From Oscillospiraceae bacterium (lineage in GTDB: Bacteria; Bacillota; Clostridia; Oscillospirales; CAG-272), in contig SVTP01000005.1 of assembly GCA_015063725.1 (NCBI GenBank), positions 17,561 through 81,560 of the forward strand: a stretch of 64,000 nt of DNA. Direction: 5' to 3'. The notes beneath the pieces are model-generated. The model saw only the letters and a list, made by a program, of their open reading frames with translations, was not told the DNA's origin and ran no database searches. Position 1 is the first letter of the stretch; each line of letters opens with the position of its first letter. Below, in pieces: positions 8,839 to 18,574 of the stretch. Position numbers and translations under genes: made by a program.

Positions 8839-11076
8839 TTACAGTGCTTCGTGGAAGGTGCGGCTGATGACCTCTTTTTGCTGCTCGAGTGAGAGCTTGT
8901 GGAAGTTGACCGCGTAGCCCGACACACGAATGGTGAGATTGGGATACAGCTCGGGATTTTCCATCGCGTCGATCAGCTTTTGACGGTTGAGCACGTTGAC
9001 GTTGATGTGGTGCGCGTTGCGATCAAAGTAGCCGCCAAGAATATCCACAAGATTATCAATGCGCTCCTCATGCGTTTTGCCAAGTGCCTCGGGCACGATG
9101 GAGAAGGTGTTGGAAATACCGTCACGGCAAGCATCGTAGGAAAGCTTTGCAACCGAGCAAAGGGATGCCAGAGCACCGCAGGTCTCGCGGTTGTGCATCG
9201 GGTTTGCACCGGGGGCAAAGGGCTCGCCTGCGCGGCGACCGTCGGGAGTAGCTCCCGTCTTTTTGCCGTAAACGACGTTGCTTGTAATGGTGAGAACAGA
9301 CAGGGTGTGAATAGCACCGCGATAGGTGGGCGTTTCGCGCAGATCCGCGATAAACGTTTCCAAAAGCTCCTCGGCAATGGAGTCCACACGCCCGTCATCG
9401 TTGCCGAATTTGGGGAAGTCGCCCTCAACGGCAAAATCGCTGATAAGACCGCGCTCGTCGTGAATAGGCTTAACGGTTGCAAATTTGATGGCGGAAAGGC
9501 TATCGGCAATAACCGAAAGACCTGCCGCACCGAATGCCATCACGCGCTCCACATCGGTATCGTGCAGAGCGAGCTGCGTTTTTTCGTAGGCGTATTTATC
9601 GTGCATATAGTGAATGACGTTCATGGTGTTGACGTATTCACCTGCCAGCCACTTCATGTAGAAGTCCAGGCGCTGGCGAACCTTATCATAGTCCAGAACC
9701 TCGTCCTCAAGAACGGGCATTTCGGGACCGATCTGCATATTGTATTTTTCGTCACGTCCGCCGTTAAGAGCGAGCAGCAGGATCTTGGGCAGGTTGCAAC
9801 GCGCGCCAAAGAACTGCATCTGCTTGCCAACCTTCATCGCGCTCACGCAGCAGGCAATGGCATAATCGTCGCCAAAGCGGGGGCGCATCAGATCGTCACT
9901 CTCGTATTGAATGGAGTCTGTGTCGATGGAAACGCGCGCGCAGTAGCGCTTAAAGGGCTCGGGCAGCTTGTTGGACCACAAAACGGTCAGGTTGGGCTCG
10001 GGAGCCGAGCCGAGGTTGTAGAGCGTGTGCAAGAAGCGATAGGCGTTCTTGGTAACAAGAGGTCTGCCGTCCTCGCCAACGCCGCCAACTGCCTCGGTGA
10101 TCCACATCGGATCGCCGCCAAACAGCTCGTTGTATTCGGGTGTACGCAAATGGCGGATCATACGCAGCTTCATAACAAATTGGTCGATCAGCTCCTGCGC
10201 GCCCTCTTCGGTCAGGGTGCCGTTTTGAATGTCTCTTTCAATATAAATATCGAGGAACGTGCCCACGCGGCCGAGCGACATTGCCGCTCCGTTTTGCTCC
10301 TTGTTTGCGGCAAGGTAGCCAAAATAAACCCATTGGACTGCCTCTTGTGCGTTCTCGGCAGAGCGCGAGATGTCACAGCCGTAAAGTGCCGCCATCTCCT
10401 TGAGCTTGCCCAAGAACTCGATCTGCTTATAGAGCTCCTCAGAGAGGCGCATGACCTCTTCGGTCATTCCTTTTTTGCCAAGCTCCTGCTTGTCTTTTTT
10501 CTTTTCTTCGATGAGGAAATCAATACCGTAAAGCGCAATGCGGCGGTAGTCGCCGATGATGCGACCGCGGCCGTAAGCATCGGGGAGACCTGTCAGAATG
10601 CCTGCGTGGCGCATAGCGCGCATGGTATCGGTGTAAACGCGGAACACGCCATCGTTGTGCGTGGTGCGGAACCGGAAGGCTTTTTCGATCTCGTCGGAAA
10701 GCTCTGTTCCATACGCCTTGCAGGCGCTTCTTGCCATGCGGATGCCGCCAAAGGGGTTGACACCGCGCACAAGGGGCTCGGCGGTCTGCAAGCCTACGAT
10801 CAGCTCATCCTCTTTGTCGAGGTACGCTGCGGGGTAAGCGGTGAGGGATGTAACAGTTTCGGTGTCAATGCCAATGACACCGCCCTTTTCTCTTTCTTCC
10901 TTCAATTTTGCATCCAGCTTTGCCATCAGGCGGCGCGTGCGTGCGGTGGGGGCTGCCAAAAAGCTTTCGTCCCCCTCATAGGGTGTATAATTCTTTTGAA
11001 TAAAATCTCTTACGTCGATGCGCTCGCACCAATCACCAAGGGTGAAGCCCACCCATGCTTTTGCAAAGTTTCCCAT
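8839..11076 (-). CDS. pflB: Formate C-acetyltransferase (pyruvate formate-lyase)
   Basis: 745 aa; [19 protein letters not shown] near the active site and C-terminal [30 protein letters not shown] glycyl-radical motif. Confidence 0.95.
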   Translation of the reverse strand: MGNFAKAWVGFTLGDWCERIDVRDFIQKNYTPYEGDESFLAAPTARTRRLMAKLDAKLKEEREKGGVIGIDTETVTSLTAYPAAYLDKEDELIVGLQTAEPLVRGVNPFGGIRMARSACKAYGTELSDEIEKAFRFRTTHNDGVFRVYTDTMRAMRHAGILTGLPDAYGRGRIIGDYRRIALYGIDFLIEEKKKDKQELGKKGMTEEVMRLSEELYKQIEFLGKLKEMAALYGCDISRSAENAQEAVQWVYFGYLAANKEQNGAAMSLGRVGTFLDIYIERDIQNGTLTEEGAQELIDQFVMKLRMIRHLRTPEYNELFGGDPMWITEAVGGVGEDGRPLVTKNAYRFLHTLYNLGSAPEPNLTVLWSNKLPEPFKRYCARVSIDTDSIQYESDDLMRPRFGDDYAIACCVSAMKVGKQMQFFGARCNLPKILLLALNGGRDEKYNMQIGPEMPVLEDEVLDYDKVRQRLDFYMKWLAGEYVNTMNVIHYMHDKYAYEKTQLALHDTDVERVMAFGAAGLSVIADSLSAIKFATVKPIHDERGLISDFAVEGDFPKFGNDDGRVDSIAEELLETFIADLRETPTYRGAIHTLSVLTITSNVVYGKKTGATPDGRRAGEPFAPGANPMHNRETCGALASLCSVAKLSYDACRDGISNTFSIVPEALGKTHEERIDNLVDILGGYFDRNAHHINVNVLNRQKLIDAMENPELYPNLTIRVSGYAVNFHKLSLEQQKEVISRTFHEAL

Positions 11077-11125
11077 CGTTTATCCCTCTCTTTCTCGCTC
11101 AAATTGATATCCACGGACAACAAAA

Positions 11126-11228
11126 GGACAGTTTTGTTGCGTGCAAAACTGCCCAGACGGTCGGCGTTCAAATTCCCGGCTCCACGTGGTAAAAATCCAC
11201 AATTTCCGTCAGTCACACGGGAACGTTA
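11126..11228 (-). ncRNA. ZTP riboswitch (pfl motif) with overlapping terminator, upstream of pflB
   Basis: Minus strand: CCCGUGUGACUGACGGAAAUUGUGGAUUUUUACCACGUGGAGCCGGGAA...CGCCGACCGUCUGGGC, then terminator GGGCAGUUUUGCACGCAACAAAACUGUCCUUUUG. Matches conserved pfl-motif blocks and a second copy at 49284-49392. Confidence 0.88.
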
Positions 11229-11387
11229 TTCTCTGCCTTATATTATAGCATTACTTGCCCCTTTTGTCAACCAAAAACGACAAAAAATATTTGTTATTTT
11301 TTATACAATCTCACAAGATATTGTGTTTGAGAGAAAAATGGGCAACAAGATGTATTATTTGGGGCGTTTTGGGAGACACAAAAATAC

Positions 11388-11412
11388 GGCGGGAGACAAG
11401 CCCCCGCCCTAC
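11388..11412. repeat. Short GC-rich palindrome (..GCCCTAC family)
   Basis: GGCGGGAGACAAGCCCCCGCCCTAC; related copy at 17157-17182. Confidence 0.6.
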
Positions 11413-11440
11413 TACCTTTTTTCAACCGAACAGATGGATT

Positions 11441-12139
11441 TTATGTATCATTTTCCGCTGTCAGAAAATTCTTTTCGATAAACCCTTTGGCGCGGTAGCC
11501 GAGCAGGAAGGTCGTCTCGCCTGCCCTGAGCTCTGCCATCAGGAATTTTTCGCCCTCGATTTTATTAATCGTGACCTCGTCGCGCAAAAAGGCGTGGCAC
11601 CCCAAATCCTTTTCCTCGCGGAAAAAGCCGTTTTTTAGATTGGTGGTGATGCGCAATTCGTCACCGACAACAAAAATGCAAACGTCGTGGTTTTTGAATT
11701 TTTTATCGCTTGCATCGTAGCATTTTGTTACAATGCAGGGCTCTTGCAAGCCGTAATATTCGCGCAGGTGTTCGCAGGCTTTGAGGAGAATTCTTTCTCG
11801 AGAGTTTATTTTTTTGCCCACCCAATTCCAAATTGGAGCAGCAGTGAGCACTCCAATTACAATACTAATAACCATTGCCACAAAGCTTAAAATGATAATT
11901 CCTAATACATGTACAATTGTCAAAAACGCACTGCCTTCCGGCTTCGGAATACACGTCAAGGCATAAATGATAAAACCACCGCAAACACCGCTGACGATAA
12001 GAGATAAACCGCATCCGATACCGTTTGCTCTTTCACATTTGCGTATAATCCTTTTTTCGTTTTTGATAAATGCTTTATATTCTTCTCGCAAAGCGATGCT
12101 TTCGGTTGATTTGGGTCCCTTGTATTTGAAATAGCGCAT
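11441..12139 (-). CDS. Hypothetical membrane protein
   Basis: 232 aa, two hydrophobic segments, RBS upstream of ATG; no family recognised. Confidence 0.65.
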   Translation of the reverse strand: MRYFKYKGPKSTESIALREEYKAFIKNEKRIIRKCERANGIGCGLSLIVSGVCGGFIIYALTCIPKPEGSAFLTIVHVLGIIILSFVAMVISIVIGVLTAAPIWNWVGKKINSRERILLKACEHLREYYGLQEPCIVTKCYDASDKKFKNHDVCIFVVGDELRITTNLKNGFFREEKDLGCHAFLRDEVTINKIEGEKFLMAELRAGETTFLLGYRAKGFIEKNFLTAENDT

Positions 12140-12173
12140 ACCTTGCCTCCTTTCTGTAGTTTCGTTGTTGCCG

Positions 12174-12644
12174 TCAGAGGGTATCCTCCATCACAACCTT
12201 GAGTGGCTTCATGCCGCACTTTTCGTAGAAGCGCATCGCGCCCTCGTTAAGGCACCAAACGTTGAGAGTAACGGCAGAGCAGCCCTCGCTTTTTGCTTGT
12301 TCTTTGACGTGGTCATAAAGCGCTGTGCCGATGTGCTGACCGCGCTCGGTGGCATCGACGCAAAGATCGTCGATGTAAACGGTTTTGCGGTCCATCAGCG
12401 AGGGGTTATTCTTTGTCTCCTCGTAGATGCAAAAAGCATAGCCCAGCACCTTTTCCTCGTCGTTCACCGCCACAAAGATGGGGGTGGTGTCGCACGCGAG
12501 GATGGCGCAAAGCTCCTCGTCGTTGTATTTTTTGTTGCCCAAACGAAAGATGTCGGGGCGTCCCTCGGCGTGAATGCGGTGCACCTGATAAAGCAACTTG
12601 TTGATGCCCGCAACGTCGCGCTCGTCGGCTCTTCTGATATTCAT
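12174..12644 (-). CDS. GNAT-family N-acetyltransferase
   Basis: VYIDDLCVDATERGQHIGTALYDHVKEQAKSEGCSAVTLNVWCLNEGAMRFYEKCGMKP. Confidence 0.88.
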   Translation of the reverse strand: MNIRRADERDVAGINKLLYQVHRIHAEGRPDIFRLGNKKYNDEELCAILACDTTPIFVAVNDEEKVLGYAFCIYEETKNNPSLMDRKTVYIDDLCVDATERGQHIGTALYDHVKEQAKSEGCSAVTLNVWCLNEGAMRFYEKCGMKPLKVVMEDTL

Positions 12645-12674
12645 ATTCTTTACCTCTAAAAGCAATGCTTTATT

Positions 12675-12812
12675 TAGCCTCCCCTGTGCAAGGGGAGGTG
12701 GCATTTTCGTAAGAAAATGACGGAAGGGTTGTCTCTATTTTTTATAAACAGCAGGTTAGAATCAACCCTTCAGTCAGTCTGTCGACTGACAGCTCCCCTT
12801 GCACAGGGGAGC
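12675..12812. repeat. REPIN-like paired inverted repeat element, copy 1
   Basis: GCCTCCCCTGTGCAAGGGGAGGTGGCATTTTCGTAAGAAAATGACGGAAGGGTTGT ... AACCCTTCAGTCAGTCTGTCGACTGACAGCTCCCCTTGCACAGGGGAGCC; related copy at 44225-44380. Confidence 0.85.
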
Positions 12813-12855
12813 CCTTTTGAGTTGTTACCCTTGCCAACAGTGATTTCAATTCGTT

Positions 12856-13644
12856 TCACCCAAACACCTCTGCTGCGGCGATGATGCGGAGCTTTTCCTC
12901 GTCTACGCGGTCGCGCCCGTAGGCGTCAAAAAAGCGGTCGCGGTAGGCATCGGTGTGCAGGTTGAAGAATAGCGTCCACGCGCCCCAAAAGAGGTCAAGG
13001 TGACGGTCTCCTACGCCGCCGCTATCCACGTCAATAAATTTGCTGAATTGCCAGCCGTCATAAATGACGTTTGGCAGACAGTAGTCGCCGTGCAGGAGCG
13101 TGTTTGTTTCAAGCAGGTGGCCGTTTTTCTCAAGTACAGACCATGCCTCCTCGGCGGATGCGTAGCCCCAGTTGTCGGGAAAAAGCGTGCTATCGTAGTT
13201 GCCCGTGCGATAGTTTTTCTCGGCACGTGCAAGGTATTCGACTGTGTGATTCGGTACAGGACAGCCCGTCACGTCGCACTCGTGGAGCAAGCGCAACCGC
13301 TCGGCAAAGGTGTCGCAAAGGCGCTCGGGCTGACTTGTGTAAAACTCGTGTGTCAGATCCTCGCCCTTGACGGCGGCGGTCAGGAACCAATCCTTGCCGC
13401 CCTCACAGAAGTAGTCCAGCACCTCTGTGCCCATTCCACGCGCGTGGAAAAAGCGCGTCATAGCAACCTCGCGAGAGAGCGTTCCCACCGCGGCGGATTT
13501 GAGATAAAGTCCACCCTCGCGCTCCACAAAAAGCACGCGCGCCTCGGGCGAGCAGCTGCTATCCCAAACGGGCGTGCCCAAAAGGAGCGGCAGAAGCCGC
13601 TCGGGAATATCGGTGGGGAGTGTGGTCAGTTTCGTTTTTTTCAT
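12856..13644 (-). CDS. Aminoglycoside 3'-phosphotransferase-like kinase (APH family)
   Basis: LLHGDYCLPNVIYDGWQFSKFIDVDSGGVGDRHLDLFWG resembles the APH(3') catalytic and metal-binding motifs. Confidence 0.75.
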   Translation of the reverse strand: MKKTKLTTLPTDIPERLLPLLLGTPVWDSSCSPEARVLFVEREGGLYLKSAAVGTLSREVAMTRFFHARGMGTEVLDYFCEGGKDWFLTAAVKGEDLTHEFYTSQPERLCDTFAERLRLLHECDVTGCPVPNHTVEYLARAEKNYRTGNYDSTLFPDNWGYASAEEAWSVLEKNGHLLETNTLLHGDYCLPNVIYDGWQFSKFIDVDSGGVGDRHLDLFWGAWTLFFNLHTDAYRDRFFDAYGRDRVDEEKLRIIAAAEVFG

Positions 13645-13653
13645 ACCTGTTGA

Positions 13654-15174
13654 TTATTGGAGGGTTGTAGCGCGGCGCGGGATGAGCTCGCACGTGCCGC
13701 CGGTGGGTGTGATAGAGATGTGGTCGGGCTCTTGCTTGACGTCTGCCCCAATGATCTCCAACGTGTAGGGCGTACCCTTGTAATTGTATTCGATGGCGTT
13801 TTCTGCTACCGTCAGGCACTTGGCGCGGCTTGCCCAAAAGCGAAGAATGGGGGCGCTGATGCGGATGCGGTCGGGATAGAACTCCACCTCGCCGCCACTC
13901 CATTTGGCTGCCAACACGTCCTCGCCGCGGCGCTCGACTGTGAAAGCAGTAGCGTCGCCGTCAATTTGAATACCGCTCTTGTAGTTCTCCCCGTCGTTCC
14001 AAAAAAGAGCATCGACCAAAGGGAGATTTTCATACACCGCGTCAAACGTGGTGCATTTTTCACTTAAGTAATGCTCGGGCACGCGGTCATCAAACAGATG
14101 CCACGAGCGAATAAAGATACTCCGCTCAAAACGGAAAAGGTTAGCAGAGTAGCCTTGGCAATCATACCAGACCGACTGCGCGTCGCTGCCTCTATCCCAG
14201 TTGTCAAGCGCGACCACAGACGTGGCAGGCGTGCTTTGGTATGTCTTTTTGAACCACGCACCGGCATCGCACATTTTCATCACTTGCACGTCCTTTTGCT
14301 CGGTCAGCTTTTCGATCTGCATGCGCAGCTGCGGCAAAAACTCGGTGTAGCCAAAGCTGTTCTCCTGCCCGATCTGCGTCCAGGAAAAGCCGAGGTCCTC
14401 GTTTTGATAGAAGGTTTGATAGAACCAGTCAATGTTCTCGGGGGCGGCGCCGACAGAGCCGACGGGCTCCATGGTGAAGCAACCGCAATGCAGGCGCGCA
14501 TCCCACGCGTGGGTGAGATACTTTTTGTTGTCGTAATTGTGAATGGGACAAGGCCCCAGCAAACGAAAAACGGGAACGTCTATTTGTTCTCCCTCGCTTT
14601 GCGCGGGGGTAAAGACATTCTGCTTTGAGGGATAGTAGGCTTGATTGAAATATCCGCCGTGGAGCGTGTAGGCATCGGTGTTGGTCTGGTCGCGGCAGAT
14701 GGCAATGGCATCAACGTCGTAATGCTCCGCAAGATAGCGGACGGTGTGCGTGTCGATGAGCCAGCTTGCCACGGTACGCGGATAGTAACCGTAGACCTCG
14801 CGGAATTTGCGCATTGCCTCGTCGATGAGCAGCTCGCGCTCGTGGGGAGTGTACGCCATTGAAAAGCCGGGCACGATGTGCCAATCCCAACGCCAGCCAC
14901 GCTCGCTCTTGTAAGGGAGACCGCAGGCAGAGGTCAGGGGCTCGACGATCTCGTACCAGATGCCAAGCTCGGTGCGCTCGGTTCCCTTCTTGCGGAAGAG
15001 CTCCGCATAGCGCGGATCGCAAAGAACGTCATATTGGAGCAAAAACGTGTTGTCAAGACCAAACTCGTTGACCATCTCCAGCTCGGCACGCGTGGCGTTA
15101 AAGAGGATGTTTTCGCTATCCTCCATGCGCTGATCCACCTGCCGCGCAAAATTCATAATGCTTGCAATTTTCAT
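13654..15174 (-). CDS. Uncharacterised protein, deacetylase/glycosidase-like barrel (possibly DUF3863-type)
   Basis: 506 aa; YYPRTVASWLIDTHTVRYLAEHYDVDAIAICRDQTNTDAYTLHGGYFNQAYYPSKQNVF; family assignment from memory only. Confidence 0.5.
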   Translation of the reverse strand: MKIASIMNFARQVDQRMEDSENILFNATRAELEMVNEFGLDNTFLLQYDVLCDPRYAELFRKKGTERTELGIWYEIVEPLTSACGLPYKSERGWRWDWHIVPGFSMAYTPHERELLIDEAMRKFREVYGYYPRTVASWLIDTHTVRYLAEHYDVDAIAICRDQTNTDAYTLHGGYFNQAYYPSKQNVFTPAQSEGEQIDVPVFRLLGPCPIHNYDNKKYLTHAWDARLHCGCFTMEPVGSVGAAPENIDWFYQTFYQNEDLGFSWTQIGQENSFGYTEFLPQLRMQIEKLTEQKDVQVMKMCDAGAWFKKTYQSTPATSVVALDNWDRGSDAQSVWYDCQGYSANLFRFERSIFIRSWHLFDDRVPEHYLSEKCTTFDAVYENLPLVDALFWNDGENYKSGIQIDGDATAFTVERRGEDVLAAKWSGGEVEFYPDRIRISAPILRFWASRAKCLTVAENAIEYNYKGTPYTLEIIGADVKQEPDHISITPTGGTCELIPRRATTLQ

Positions 15175-15201
15175 AATGACGTCTCCTTTTCTTTGATAAG
15201 G

Positions 15202-15254
15202 ACGCGGGGGAACAAATTTTCTTCGAAAATGAGTTCCCCCGCACCCCTTCCAAG
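15202..15254. repeat. Palindromic repeat GCGGGGGAAC...GTTCCCCCGCACCCCTTCCAA, copy 1
   Basis: Matches 36241-36288 in inverted orientation. Confidence 0.7.
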
Positions 15255-15385
15255 AAATCTCAAAACAGAATATATTTTTAATTTGTTGATTTTGTGGCTG
15301 ATTGTTTATTTTGTGGTATGCGTTGGTTTTTGACGGGCGACCAAGGTCGCCCCCACGAAGAAGGATTGCTTACAATCCTATGTAT

Positions 15386-15661
15386 TTACTTGCCCTTTTT
15401 AAACTTGCCCTTGCTATCGAACACGTCGAACCACAGAGTGAACTGGGTGCCGCAGGTCTTGCACCTGATGCGATACCAAAGACCGTCCTGGGGCCACTGC
15501 TTTGCAAGCTCATCGGGGATGTTTCCGCCGTCGTACTCATATTCGCCGCCATCGATCAGATTTTTGGCATACTCGTGCAGAGAAACAAACTCATCAAGAT
15601 TTTCAACTCGTTTTACGGTTTGGACAGCCTTGCAACCGTCACACATCTTCTTTTTTGACAT
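15386..15661 (-). CDS. Small hypothetical protein with two CxxC pairs (zinc-ribbon-like)
   Basis: 91 aa; MCDGCK and RCKTCGTQF. Confidence 0.65.
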   Translation of the reverse strand: MSKKKMCDGCKAVQTVKRVENLDEFVSLHEYAKNLIDGGEYEYDGGNIPDELAKQWPQDGLWYRIRCKTCGTQFTLWFDVFDSKGKFKKGK

Positions 15662-15735
15662 AATGGTACCTCTTTCATCATTATTTTATGTGGTAATTTT
15701 GATTGGGTCGCGGAAATACAAAATATATCAATTGG

Positions 15736-17085
15736 TCATTCACATAAACCTACAAATTTTTCGATTTCATCGAAAGAAACAAACTCATACCTTCCCTCTC
15801 CTAATGAAATTAAATTTGCTTGCATTGCTGTCTCTTTCAAATTTTCGGCAACGGCTATAAGTTTCGGAATTGCACTAAAGGATGGTTTTATTGTTTTTCC
15901 ATTCTTGCTATACATTTCTTTTGCTTGTGCCTGCTTTAACCGTTGGTAAAGAGTATACTCTCTTTTTTCTTCATCAGAAAGCTTTGTAAAATTCGATTCC
16001 TCGCTAAACAATCTCTTTTTTTCATCGGTTAAATTAATCGTAACATAATTGCTGCCGTATTCCGCTATAAATGCCTGTGTCTTTCTTTCTTGCAATTCTT
16101 TATTTGTATAGATGTCAATAAAATGCTCAATTTTATCAAAAAACGCCTCGCAGCTCCAACTGTTTTCTTTAATCCTAATCAACTCATTTTCTAAACTACG
16201 TAAAAACTCTTCTTTTCCAACGATAGTTGATATCTTCTCACTGTACTTATCCAAGAGGTAAGTAGAGTTATAGCAATCTCTTTTACAATTGAATTCGTAA
16301 ATTCCTATTTCGAAATTGATTTTTTCAACGAACTCAGCCAACCAATCATCAATAGTACATTCGCATAAAGCAGGCGAGAACAAGTTTCTTTGCTCTTCTA
16401 ACATTGCATCTAAATCAATTTTATCAACGTACGCTTTAAGCAACGGAAACTTCTCTAATATAAACTTTAGATTAACTTCTTTCGTCAAAGTTAAAGAAAG
16501 GATTTCATTGTTGCTATAATTTACAAAATATCGCTTACTGTCTTCTATCATCTCTTGAAGTTCTTCAAAAGTTTCTGTGCCATCTACAATTTCTTCACAA
16601 AAGCACTTTAATTCCTCTCGAAATGAACTTTTATCGTTTATTTTTTCATACAAATCGTTATGCTTGTTTAACATTTCGACAACGATTTCTTCCACAGATA
16701 AGAATGGTTGTCGCTTATTAGAGACAGTTATACTCAAGTCTTTTTCAAACTCTTCCCCATCCAATCTTATCGTAAATATTTCGGATTCACAAGTTTTTAC
16801 ATAGTATACACCATACTCAAAACATGAACCTCTTCTTTCAATGAAAAACGTTTTTTCGCCTTGATAAATATAGAAGCGCCAAAATTCTTTACGATTATGA
16901 CTGCCGAAAAAAGCGAGATTCTTGTGACGAATAGCAGAATAAGAATTATTCTTTGAACCCCAAACTCTCTCAAAGGTATAACCATCATGTTCCTCGAAAT
17001 AAAAGAAAAGCGGTTTTTGAAAATTCTCTGTTATATAAAACCCTTGTGATTTTTCTCTGTACCCAAAGCACACTTTATTTTCCAT
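15736..17085 (-). CDS. Hypothetical protein, AT-rich orphan
   Basis: 449-aa uninterrupted ORF in a markedly AT-rich stretch; no family recognised. Confidence 0.6.
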   Translation of the reverse strand: MENKVCFGYREKSQGFYITENFQKPLFFYFEEHDGYTFERVWGSKNNSYSAIRHKNLAFFGSHNRKEFWRFYIYQGEKTFFIERRGSCFEYGVYYVKTCESEIFTIRLDGEEFEKDLSITVSNKRQPFLSVEEIVVEMLNKHNDLYEKINDKSSFREELKCFCEEIVDGTETFEELQEMIEDSKRYFVNYSNNEILSLTLTKEVNLKFILEKFPLLKAYVDKIDLDAMLEEQRNLFSPALCECTIDDWLAEFVEKINFEIGIYEFNCKRDCYNSTYLLDKYSEKISTIVGKEEFLRSLENELIRIKENSWSCEAFFDKIEHFIDIYTNKELQERKTQAFIAEYGSNYVTINLTDEKKRLFSEESNFTKLSDEEKREYTLYQRLKQAQAKEMYSKNGKTIKPSFSAIPKLIAVAENLKETAMQANLISLGEGRYEFVSFDEIEKFVGLCE

Positions 17086-17156
17086 TTACTGTCCTCCAAC
17101 GATTCTAGACACGCCAAATCGCGCACACTGTTTGGTTAGTAATAGACTTTTTTCGG

Positions 17157-17182
17157 AGGCGGGAGCAAGCCCCCGCCCTACG
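17157..17182. repeat. Short GC-rich palindrome (..GCCCTAC family)
   Basis: AGGCGGGAGCAAGCCCCCGCCCTACG, related to 11388-11412. Confidence 0.6.
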
Positions 17183-17191
17183 AGTTCACGG

Positions 17192-18574
17192 TTACTTTCT
17201 CGTCAGACAAACGACACTTTCGACATGCCCCGTTCTCGGGAACATATCCACTGGTGTCACTTCTCCAATTTCGTAGCCCAACTCTTTGAAGAGCACGCAG
17301 TCGCGGGCGAGGGTGTCGGGGTTGCAGGAGACGTAGACGATGCGCGAGAAGTTGCGCTTGGCAAGGTAGGTGATGAGCTCGGGCGTGCTGCCCTTGCGCG
17401 GGGGGTCCATTATGACGGTGGCTCCCGACACGTCGCCGTGGGCGGCTTCGGCGCGCTCCAACAGCTTTTCGGCGTCTGATGCGTCACCGCAATAAAAATA
17501 GGCGTTCTCGATGCCGTTGCGTGCGGCGTTCTCGGCAGCACGTGTGACGGCTTCCTCGACGATCTCAATGCCGATGACCTTCTCGGCACTCTTTGCCATC
17601 GAAAGCCCGATGGTGCCAATGCCGCAATAAAGGTCGAGGACGGTCTCCTTACCTGTCAGCGCGGCGCGCTCTCGCGCGATGCCGTAGAGCAGCTCGCAGG
17701 CGTTATGGTTGACCTGATAAAACGCACCTGCCGAGATGCGGAAGGTCAGTCCGCACAGAACGTCCTCAATGTAGTCTCTGCCGCCAATGGTGCGGTAATC
17801 GTCGCCGAGGACGACGTTGGTGTTCTCGCGGTTGACGTTGAGCATCACGCTCTTAACCGCGGGAAAGTGCGCCATCAGCTCGCGTGCGAGGGCATCTTCA
17901 CCTTTGAAGTGTTCGCCGTTGATGACAAGGCAGACCATCACCTCGCCCGTCTGGGCGCCTGTGCGCAGATAGATATGGCGAAGCAGACCGCTGCGGCTTT
18001 CTTCCTCGTAAGCGCGAATGCCGTTGCGGTCGCAAAATTGACAAATATATGTAACGATCTCCCCAAAAAGAGTAGGCTGCAGGCAGCAATCGGACATTGG
18101 CACGATGCGGTGCGTGCCCGTTGCAAAAAAGCCTGCCAGCATTCCCGTTTTGCCGTTGGCAACGGGATACTGCGCCTTGTTGCGGTAGCGTGTCAGCTCG
18201 CCTGTGTGACGAAGCTCCCCCACTTGCACGTCCGAGAGCCCCGCCTTGCGAAAGGCGTTGACCACATAGTCGCGCTTGAGGTCTGCCTCGTGCGCATAGC
18301 GGATGGGTTGATAAACACAGCCGCCGCACCCGACCGCCCCACAAAGCGGCTCCGCAACGCGAAGCGACGAGGGGGTGATCATCTTCTCTATTTTGGCAAT
18401 GAGATAGCTTTTATTCACTTTGATGATGCGTGCATCCAGCACGTCACCCGTTACGGCACCGCGCACGAACATGACCTGTCCGCGCCCGCCGTTTGCATCC
18501 CGAACGTGCGCCACGCCAAAGCCGAGGTTGTTGATCTCCTCGACGTTTGCGCGCACGATGTCATTCTTTTGCAT
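17192..18574 (-). CDS. rlmD: 23S rRNA (uracil-5-)-methyltransferase, RlmD/RumA family
   Basis: TRAM-like N-terminus, CGAVGCGGC Fe-S cysteines, VLDLYCGIGTIGLSMA, VIMDPPRKG, IVYVSCNPDTLARD. Confidence 0.9.
   Translation of the reverse strand: MQKNDIVRANVEEINNLGFGVAHVRDANGGRGQVMFVRGAVTGDVLDARIIKVNKSYLIAKIEKMITPSSLRVAEPLCGAVGCGGCVYQPIRYAHEADLKRDYVVNAFRKAGLSDVQVGELRHTGELTRYRNKAQYPVANGKTGMLAGFFATGTHRIVPMSDCCLQPTLFGEIVTYICQFCDRNGIRAYEEESRSGLLRHIYLRTGAQTGEVMVCLVINGEHFKGEDALARELMAHFPAVKSVMLNVNRENTNVVLGDDYRTIGGRDYIEDVLCGLTFRISAGAFYQVNHNACELLYGIARERAALTGKETVLDLYCGIGTIGLSMAKSAEKVIGIEIVEEAVTRAAENAARNGIENAYFYCGDASDAEKLLERAEAAHGDVSGATVIMDPPRKGSTPELITYLAKRNFSRIVYVSCNPDTLARDCVLFKELGYEIGEVTPVDMFPRTGHVESVVCLTRK

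Noticed and set aside
8899-11481. 860-aa plus-strand ORF
   Set aside because: Antisense to pflB; no recognisable domain and it runs through the ZTP riboswitch.
11441-17085. Defence island
   Set aside because: Accessory genes cluster here, but none shows a recognisable nuclease, helicase, reverse transcriptase, TIR or other defence motif.
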